From: Betaproteobacteria bacterium
GTDB lineage: Bacteria; Pseudomonadota; Gammaproteobacteria; Burkholderiales; SG8-39
Assembly: GCA_019509895.1 (NCBI GenBank)
Contig: JAEKLK010000061.1
Span: forward strand, 1-11,295
Length of the DNA stretch: 11,295 nt
Reading direction: 5' to 3'
Shown: in pieces, positions 6,326-11,295 of the stretch
Layout: each line of letters begins with the position of its first letter
Position numbering within the stretch: the stretch's first letter is position 1
Notes under the pieces: generated by a model
Database searches by the model: none
Told to the model about the DNA's origin: nothing
What the model saw: only the letters and a program-made list of their open reading frames with translations
Position numbers and translations under genes: made by a program

Positions 6326-6411
6326 TGGTGCCGGAAGAGGGACTCGAACCCTCACGGTGTTGCCACCGGCGGATTTTGAGTCCGCTGCGTCTGCCGTTCC
6401 GCCATTCCGGC
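6326..6411 (-). tRNA. tRNA-Leu (anticodon CAA)
   Basis: The minus strand folds as a class II tRNA of 86 bases. The acceptor arm pairs GCCGGAA with TTCCGGC, followed by A and an encoded CCA (6328-6326). The anticodon arm is GCGGA-CTCAAAA-TCCGC, giving anticodon CAA, which reads the leucine codon UUG. The long variable arm CGGTG-GCAA-CACCG is typical of leucine tRNA. The T arm is GAGGG-TTCGAGT-CCCTC. It lies between divergent queA and rpfG. No intrinsic terminator is visible downstream: AGTG/CACT around CAAAAAA (minus strand, about 6307-6321) has no following U run. Confidence 0.96.
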
Positions 6412-6427
6412 TCGTGGAAGCGCCGAA

Positions 6428-6435
6428 ATTATAAT
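6428..6435. promoter_or_regulatory. Palindromic -10 element shared by tRNA-Leu and queA
   Basis: ATTATAAT lies inside the palindrome AATTATAATT (6427-6436), so a perfect TATAAT is present on both strands: plus 6430-6435, minus 6433-6428. On the minus strand, transcription would start near 6421, about 10 bases before the mature tRNA, a usual distance. On the plus strand it would start near 6442, only about 3 bases before the queA ATG. Neither side has a strong -35. Confidence 0.55.
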
Positions 6436-6444
6436 TGCCGGGGC

Positions 6445-7431
6445 ATGCGGGTCTCCGATTTCGACTACGAGTTGCCCGCCGACCTGATCGCGCAGCATCC
6501 GGCGCGCGAGCGCGCCGCCAGCCGGCTCCTGCATCTCGACCGCGAAGGCGAGATCCGCGACCTGCGCTTTTCCGACCTCGAGGGCCTGGTCGACGAGCGC
6601 GATACTCTGGTCGTCAATGACACGCGCGTCATCAAGGCGCGCCTCTTCGGCCAGAAGCCGACCGGCGGCCAGGTCGAGATCTTCGTCGAGCGCATCGTGT
6701 CGCCGACCGAGGCGCTGGCGCTGATGCGCTCCGGGCATGCGCCGAAGGCGGGCACCGAGGTGCTCATCGGCGAGGCGCGCGCGACCGTCGAAGGCCGCGA
6801 AGGCGAGCTCTACCGCGTGCGCTTTTCTGCCGATGTCGGCGACGTGCTCGAGCGCTACGGGAATGTCCCGCTTCCGCCCTACATCACCCACCGTCCCGAG
6901 GCCGAGGACGCCGAGCGCTACCAGACCGTCTACGCGGAGCAGCCCGGTGCCGTGGCGGCTCCGACCGCCGGCCTGCATTTCGATCGACCGATGCTCGAGC
7001 GACTGAAGAAGCGCGGCGCGCGCATCGCCAGCCTGACGCTGCACGTCGGTTTCGGCACTTTCCAGCCGCTGCGCGCAGAGACCGTAGAGGCGCACCGCAT
7101 GCATCGCGAGCGTTACAGCATTCCCGACGAGACGCTGCAGGCGCTTGCCGGCCGGCGGGTGCTCGCGGTCGGCACCACGTCGTTGCGCGCGCTCGAAGCA
7201 GCCGCGGCCACCGGCGCCACCTCCGGTGACACCGACCTCTTCATCTACCCGGGCTACGAATTGCAGATGGTCGATCGCCTGCTCACCAACTTCCATCTGC
7301 CGAAGTCGACGCTCTTCATGCTGGTGTGCGCATTCGCCGGCCGCGACAACATCCTGCGCGCCTACCGCCATGCGGTCGAAAGCCACTACCGCTTCTTCTC
7401 CTACGGCGACGCGATGCTGATCGAGCGATGA
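6445..7431 (+). CDS. queA: S-adenosylmethionine:tRNA ribosyltransferase-isomerase QueA
   Basis: QueA moves and isomerises the ribosyl group of S-adenosylmethionine onto preQ1 in tRNA, giving epoxyqueuosine at position 34 of GUN-anticodon tRNAs. The 328-residue product starts MRVSDFDYELPADLIAQHP and carries the family blocks LVVNDTRVIKARLFG, GNVPLPPYI, AAPTAGLHF, LHVGFGTFQPLR, VGTTSLRALE, TNFHLPKSTL and FFSYGDAML at the C-terminus. Start 6445 is chosen because the frame upstream runs through the tRNA gene and the family motif begins directly after this ATG. The ribosome binding site is poor (GGGG at 6440-6443, almost touching the start) and the nearby -10 element may give a nearly leaderless transcript. 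The stop overlaps the tgt start as ATGA, so the two queuosine enzymes are probably translationally coupled. Confidence 0.97.
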   Translation: MRVSDFDYELPADLIAQHPARERAASRLLHLDREGEIRDLRFSDLEGLVDERDTLVVNDTRVIKARLFGQKPTGGQVEIFVERIVSPTEALALMRSGHAPKAGTEVLIGEARATVEGREGELYRVRFSADVGDVLERYGNVPLPPYITHRPEAEDAERYQTVYAEQPGAVAAPTAGLHFDRPMLERLKKRGARIASLTLHVGFGTFQPLRAETVEAHRMHRERYSIPDETLQALAGRRVLAVGTTSLRALEAAAATGATSGDTDLFIYPGYELQMVDRLLTNFHLPKSTLFMLVCAFAGRDNILRAYRHAVESHYRFFSYGDAMLIER

Positions 7432-8567
7432 AGTTCAGCCTCACGCACCGCGACGGCGCTGCGCGCCGCGGCGTGCTCGAGCTTGCGCACGGGCGCGTCG
7501 ACACGCCCGCGTTCATGCCGGTCGGCACCTACGGCGCCGTGAAGGCGGTGTCGCCCGACGAGCTGCGCGAGCTTGGCGCGCAGATCGTGCTCGGAAACAC
7601 CTTTCACCTCTGGCTGCGTCCCGGCCTGGAGGTGATCCAGCGTCACGGCGGCCTGCACCGCTTCATGGGCTGGGACCGCCCGATCCTCACCGACTCCGGC
7701 GGCTTCCAGGTATTCAGCCTCGGCGCGCTGCGCAAGATCGCCGAAGAAGGCGTGCAGTTCGCATCGCCGATCAACGGCGACCGGCTGTTCCTCACGCCCG
7801 AGGAATCAATGCGCATCCAGCAGGTGCTCGACTCCGACATCGCCATGGTGTTCGACGAGTGCACCCCATACCCGGCCAGCGAAAGCGAAGCCGCGACTTC
7901 CATGCGCTTGTCGCTACGCTGGGCCGAGCGCTCGCGCAACGCCTGGCAGAGCGCCAACGCGCTCTTCGGCATCGTGCAGGGCGGCATGTACGAGCCGCTG
8001 CGCGACGAATCGCTCGCCGGGCTCCTGGTCCTCGGTTTCCACGGCTATGCGATCGGCGGCCTGTCGGTGGGCGAGCCGAAAGAGGAGCGCTCGCGCATCG
8101 TCGCGCACATCGTCCCGCGCATGCCCGCGGCGTCTCCGCGCTATCTGATGGGCATGGGCACGCCCGAAGACCTGATCGAGGCGGTCCGCGCCGGCATCGA
8201 TCTCTTCGACTGCGTGCTGCCGACGCGCAATGCGCGCAACGGCTGGCTCTTCACGCGCTACGGCGACTTGAAGATGCGCAACGCACGCCATCGCGACGAC
8301 ACGGCGCCGGTCGATGAGCGCTGCGGCTGCTATACCTGCCGTCACTTCACCCGCGCCTATCTCTACCACCTGCAGAAGACCAACGAGATCCTCGGCGCCC
8401 GTCTCAACACCATCCACAACCTGTACTACTACCAGGAGCTGATGCAGACGTTGCGCGCGGCCATCGAGAGCGGCCGCCTTGCGTCCACCTGCGACCGGCT
8501 GCTCGCAGAGCGAACCCGCTATAATTCCGCGCTTTCCGCTGCATCACCCGAAGAGGATCCGCAGTGA
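7428..8567 (+). CDS. tgt: Queuine/preQ1 tRNA-guanine transglycosylase Tgt
   Basis: Tgt exchanges guanine-34 of tRNA-Asp, -Asn, -His and -Tyr for preQ1, the step before QueA. The 379-residue product (E. coli: 375) is complete. D89 (LTDSGGFQVFSL) and the nucleophile D261 (DLFDCVLPTRNARN) are present, as is the structural zinc site C299, C301, C304 and H330 (CGCYTC plus NTIHN). These keep a constant offset from E. coli D264, C302, C304, C307 and H333. GIVQGGMY (181-188) and GLSVGEP (211-217) match the substrate-binding loops. The start overlaps the queA stop (ATGA) and the stop overlaps the yajC start (GTGA). The last 20 or so residues (TRYNSALSAASPEEDPQ) are poorly conserved and their DNA carries a candidate yajC promoter. 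Confidence 0.98.
   Translation: MKFSLTHRDGAARRGVLELAHGRVDTPAFMPVGTYGAVKAVSPDELRELGAQIVLGNTFHLWLRPGLEVIQRHGGLHRFMGWDRPILTDSGGFQVFSLGALRKIAEEGVQFASPINGDRLFLTPEESMRIQQVLDSDIAMVFDECTPYPASESEAATSMRLSLRWAERSRNAWQSANALFGIVQGGMYEPLRDESLAGLLVLGFHGYAIGGLSVGEPKEERSRIVAHIVPRMPAASPRYLMGMGTPEDLIEAVRAGIDLFDCVLPTRNARNGWLFTRYGDLKMRNARHRDDTAPVDERCGCYTCRHFTRAYLYHLQKTNEILGARLNTIHNLYYYQELMQTLRAAIESGRLASTCDRLLAERTRYNSALSAASPEEDPQ
8520..8525 (+). promoter_or_regulatory. Candidate -10 element for yajC-secDF inside the end of tgt
   Basis: A perfect TATAAT lies 39 bases before the yajC GTG, in the non-conserved tail of tgt. Transcription would start near 8532. No good -35 sits at 17 bases (GGCTGC, 8497-8502). AGAGGA (8552-8557) is a fair ribosome binding site for yajC. 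Confidence 0.4.
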
Positions 8568-8887
8568 TCATCTCTCCCGCTTACGCACAAGCGCTCGGCG
8601 GCGCCGACGGCGGCCTCATGAGCTTCCTGCCGATCGTCCTGCTGTTCGTGATCCTGTACTTCCTGATGATCCGGCCGCAGATGAAGCGCGCGAAGGAGCA
8701 GAAGGCCATGATCGAGGCGCTGCAGAAAGGCGATGAAGTGGTCGCCGCGGGCGGCCTGGTCGGCCGCATCACCAAGCTCGGCGATCAGTACGTCACGCTC
8801 GAGATCGCGCCGAACACGGAGATCGTGCTCCAGCGCTCGGCCGTGCAAGTCCCGCTGCCGAAGGGAACGCTCAAGACTCTGCAGTGA
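8564..8887 (+). CDS. yajC: Sec translocase accessory subunit YajC
   Basis: YajC is a small single-span inner membrane protein that associates with SecD and SecF in the Sec protein export machinery. The 107-residue product has a short N-terminal segment (MIISPAYAQA), one hydrophobic span at about residues 19-36 (MSFLPIVLLFVILYFLMI), the family signature RPQMKRAKEQK just after it, and a small beta-rich cytoplasmic domain with GDEVVAAGGLVGRI. Length matches E. coli YajC (110). It starts with GTG overlapping the tgt stop, preceded by AGAGGA at 8552-8557, and its stop overlaps the secD GTG, so it is translated in series with both neighbours. Its position between tgt and secD is the standard proteobacterial arrangement. 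Confidence 0.97.
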   Translation: MIISPAYAQALGGADGGLMSFLPIVLLFVILYFLMIRPQMKRAKEQKAMIEALQKGDEVVAAGGLVGRITKLGDQYVTLEIAPNTEIVLQRSAVQVPLPKGTLKTLQ

Positions 8888-10722
8888 ATCGCTTTCCGAC
8901 CTGGAAATACGGGCTGATCGCGCTCGCGATCGCGCTGGCATTCCTCTACACGCTGCCGAACTTCTTCGGCGAGTCGCCCGCGGTGCAGGTGGCGAGCGCC
9001 AAGTCGACCGTCAGGATCGACCCGAGCGTGATCGGCCGCGTCGAGCAGGCGCTGCAGGGCGCCAACATCCGCGCGAGCGGCATGATCGTCGACCCGACCG
9101 GCGTGCGCCTGCGCTTCGCCGACCCGGACACGCAGCTGCGGGCGAAGGACGTCATCGACCACACGCTCAATCCCGATCCGAAGGATCCGGCCTACTCGGT
9201 GGCGCTCAACCTGCTGTCGGCGTCGCCGAGCTGGCTCACCGCGATTCACGCCTTGCCGATGTATCTCGGGCTCGATCTGCGCGGCGGCGTGCATTTTCTG
9301 CTGCAGGTCGACACCGCCGCCGCCATCACCAAGCGCATCGAGAACCTCGCCGGCGACCTGCGCGCGCAGCTGCGCGACAAGAACATCCGCCATGGCGGCG
9401 TCTCGCGCGAAGGGGACACCATCCGCATCCGCTTCCGCGAGGCTGCGGTGCGCGATCAGGCGCGCCAGTACATCCTGAACAACATCCCGGACCTCGTCGT
9501 CAGCGAGCGCGACGACGGCCAGAACCTGCTCCTCGTCTGCAGCGTGAAGCCCGAGTTCCAGAAGCGCGTCATGGAGACGGCGCTTCAGCAGAATATCCAG
9601 ACGCTGCACAAGCGGGTGAACGAGCTCGGCGTCGCGGAGCCCGTGATCCAGCAGCAGGGCGCCGACCGCATCGTCGTGCAGCTCCCGGGCGTGCAGGACG
9701 TGTCGCGGGCGAAGGAAATCCTCGGGCGCACGGCGACGCTGGAGGTGCGGCTGGTCGACGAGGAGGCGATGCGCACGGGCTCGACCTTCGGCCTCGACGT
9801 CTTCCCCGAGCGCCGGCGCGACGGCAGCGTCGGCCAGGTTCCGGTGAAGAAGCAGGTGTACGTGACCGGCGACCAGTTCATCGGCGCCTCGGCGACGTTC
9901 GACCAGGACCAGCGCCCGGCGGTGGCGGTCGAGCTCGACGACGCCGGCGGCCGCACCATGCGCCAGGTGACGCGCGAGAACGTCAAGCACCTGATGGCCA
10001 TCATCCTCTTCGAGAAAGGCAAGGGCGAGGCCATCTCGGTCGCCACGATCCAGAGCGAGTTCGGCAGCCGCTTCCAGATCACCGGCTCCTTCACGCCGAA
10101 CGAGACGCGCGACCTCTCGCTCCTCATCCGCGCCGGCTCGCTTGCCGCGCCGATGGAGATCATCGAGGAACGCACCGTCGGGCCGAGCCTCGGCCGCGAC
10201 AACATTTCCAAAGGCTTCCACGCGACGCTCTGGGGCTTCACCGCGATCGTCGTGTTCATGTCGATCTACTACGTCGTGTTCGGCCTCATCTCCTCGCTCG
10301 CGCTGGCCGTCAATTTGCTTCTGCTCATCGCCCTCCTCTCGCTACTCCAGGCAACGCTCACTTTGCCCGGCATCGCGGCGATCGCGCTAACGCTCGGCAT
10401 GGCGATCGACGCCAACGTGCTGATCAACGAGCGCATCCGGGAAGAGCTGCGCGGCGGCGCGACGCCGCAGGCCGCCATCGCCGCCGGCTACGAGCGCGCC
10501 TGGGGCACGATCCTCGACTCGAACGTGACGACGCTGATCGCCGGCCTCGCGCTGCTCATCTTCGGCCAGGGGCCGGTGCGTGGCTTCGCGGTAGTGCATT
10601 GCCTGGGCATCCTCACCTCCATGTTCTCCGCGGTGACCGTGTCGCGAGCGATCGTCAACCTGACCTACGGCCACCGCCGGCGCGTACAGCGGCTGCGCAT
10701 CGGCGATACCGCGTGGAAGTGA
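8884..10722 (+). CDS. secD: Protein translocase subunit SecD
   Basis: SecD with SecF forms a proton-driven RND-type membrane complex that pulls exported proteins from the periplasmic side after SecA-driven translocation. The 612-residue product (E. coli: 615) has membrane span 1 at about residues 9-28, a large periplasmic region opening with LGLDLRGGVHFLLQVD (128-143), and a C-terminal domain with about five spans (roughly 450-592). Conserved blocks are VGPSLGRDNI (432-441), GMAIDANVLINERIREEL (505-522), with D509 matching the conserved proton-path aspartate, and FGQGPVRGFAV (560-570). The GTG start overlaps the yajC stop (GTGA) with no strong ribosome binding site, so it probably depends on coupling. 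secF follows after 5 bases. All expected parts are intact. Confidence 0.97.
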   Translation: MNRFPTWKYGLIALAIALAFLYTLPNFFGESPAVQVASAKSTVRIDPSVIGRVEQALQGANIRASGMIVDPTGVRLRFADPDTQLRAKDVIDHTLNPDPKDPAYSVALNLLSASPSWLTAIHALPMYLGLDLRGGVHFLLQVDTAAAITKRIENLAGDLRAQLRDKNIRHGGVSREGDTIRIRFREAAVRDQARQYILNNIPDLVVSERDDGQNLLLVCSVKPEFQKRVMETALQQNIQTLHKRVNELGVAEPVIQQQGADRIVVQLPGVQDVSRAKEILGRTATLEVRLVDEEAMRTGSTFGLDVFPERRRDGSVGQVPVKKQVYVTGDQFIGASATFDQDQRPAVAVELDDAGGRTMRQVTRENVKHLMAIILFEKGKGEAISVATIQSEFGSRFQITGSFTPNETRDLSLLIRAGSLAAPMEIIEERTVGPSLGRDNISKGFHATLWGFTAIVVFMSIYYVVFGLISSLALAVNLLLLIALLSLLQATLTLPGIAAIALTLGMAIDANVLINERIREELRGGATPQAAIAAGYERAWGTILDSNVTTLIAGLALLIFGQGPVRGFAVVHCLGILTSMFSAVTVSRAIVNLTYGHRRRVQRLRIGDTAWK

Positions 10723-10727
10723 GCTAG

Positions 10728-11295
10728 ATGGAATTCTTCAAGATCCGCAGGACCATCCCGTTCATGCGCTATGCGTTGATCTTCAACGTCATATCGCTGA
10801 TTACGTTCATCGCCGCGGTATTCTTTCTGGCGCATCGCGGCCTGAACTTCTCGATCGAATTCACCGGCGGCACGCTGGTCGAGGTTGGCTACAAGGAACC
10901 TGCCGACGTCGACGCAGTCCGCCGCGCGCTCGACCAGGCGGGCTACAAGGCCGAAGTGCAGAACTTCGGCTCCTCGCGCGAGGTGCTGCTGCGGATGCAT
11001 CTCGAGAAGAACCAGTCGACGTCCGACCTTTCGCAAAAGGTCATGGGCATCCTGAAGGAGCAGAATGGGACCGCCGAGTTGCGGCGGGTCGAGTTCGTCG
11101 GCCCGCAGGTAGGGCGCGAGCTGGCCGAGTACGGGGCGCTCGCGCTGCTGGTCACGGCGGTGGGCATCGTTCTTTACCTCTGGATGCGCTTCGAATGGCG
11201 CTTCGGCCTGGCGGCGATCGTCGCCAACCTGCACGACGTGGTGATCATCCTCGGCTTCTTCGCCTTCTTCCAGTGGGAGTTCTCCCTTCCGGTGC
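10728..11295 (+). CDS. secF: Protein translocase subunit SecF, 3'-truncated by window edge
   Basis: SecF is the partner of SecD in the inner membrane export complex. From ATG 10728 the frame stays open to the end of the window (189 complete codons of about 310), so the lack of a stop is only an edge effect. The product starts MEFFKIRRTIPFMRYAL, has span 1 at about residues 14-35, the family block GLNFSIEFTGGTLVEV (38-53), a periplasmic region, EFVGPQVGRELAEYGALALL (125-144) with the start of span 2, and HDVVIILGFF (171-180) with the conserved aspartate after His. The missing part should contain the last three spans. It follows secD by 5 bases (TGAGCTAG before the ATG), with GAGCTAG giving only a weak ribosome binding site, consistent with one operon. 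Confidence 0.96.
   Translation, partial: MEFFKIRRTIPFMRYALIFNVISLITFIAAVFFLAHRGLNFSIEFTGGTLVEVGYKEPADVDAVRRALDQAGYKAEVQNFGSSREVLLRMHLEKNQSTSDLSQKVMGILKEQNGTAELRRVEFVGPQVGRELAEYGALALLVTAVGIVLYLWMRFEWRFGLAAIVANLHDVVIILGFFAFFQWEFSLPV

Noticed and set aside
6307..6444. Upstream extension of the queA frame to base 6307
   Set aside because: It would translate through the whole tRNA-Leu gene; the family N-terminus begins directly at ATG 6445.
8785..10221. Minus-strand open frame (478 codons) opposite secD
   Set aside because: It is a shadow of secD, with biased composition and no recognisable domain.
8733..10727. Long plus-strand open frame (664 codons) overlapping yajC and secD
   Set aside because: It is out of frame with well-supported yajC and secD, and its product is an Arg/Ala/His-rich sequence without domains.

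Overview
The window is high-GC, densely packed chromosomal DNA that looks like a proteobacterium, most likely a betaproteobacterium. The grounds are the queA-tgt-yajC-secD-secF gene order, the codon bias towards G or C in third positions, and protein sequences close to the beta/gamma versions of these families. No mobile element, CRISPR array or transfer signature was seen. Both ends cut a gene: panC at the left (its 5' part is missing) and secF at the right (its 3' part is missing).

Layout. Bases 1-633 hold the 3' part of panC (pantothenate synthesis), which ends tail to tail with a small unknown protein gene on the minus strand (630-866). A 194-base divergent region follows, with several inverted repeats and a candidate promoter. 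It leads into a crotonase-family gene (1061-1999) that closely resembles rpfF, the synthase of diffusible signal factor (DSF, a cis-2-unsaturated fatty acid quorum signal). Converging on it from the right is a minus-strand operon-like block: rpfG (HD-GYP response regulator, 5140-6237), rpfC (hybrid sensor kinase, 2742-5143) and a heme-oxygenase-like (HDO/TenA-like) putative metal oxidase (2006-2710). A tRNA-Leu(CAA) gene (6326-6411, minus) lies upstream of rpfG on the same strand. To the right, on the plus strand, runs queA-tgt-yajC-secD-secF, where neighbouring genes overlap by 4 bases up to secD.

How the genes work together. By analogy with Xanthomonas, RpfF makes DSF, RpfC senses it in the membrane and controls RpfG by phosphorelay, and RpfG degrades cyclic di-GMP. 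Two things are unusual here. First, a putative non-heme iron oxidase gene sits in the rpfGC operon, between rpfC and rpfF; some members of its superfamily act on fatty acids, so it may modify or turn over the signal. Second, rpfC is broken as written: the two halves of its membrane sensor lie in different frames, and about 40 residues, including the expected third membrane segment, are missing at the junction. This is either a real loss of the DSF sensor or an assembly error. The right-hand genes serve queuosine modification of tRNA (QueA, Tgt) and protein export (YajC, SecD, SecF).
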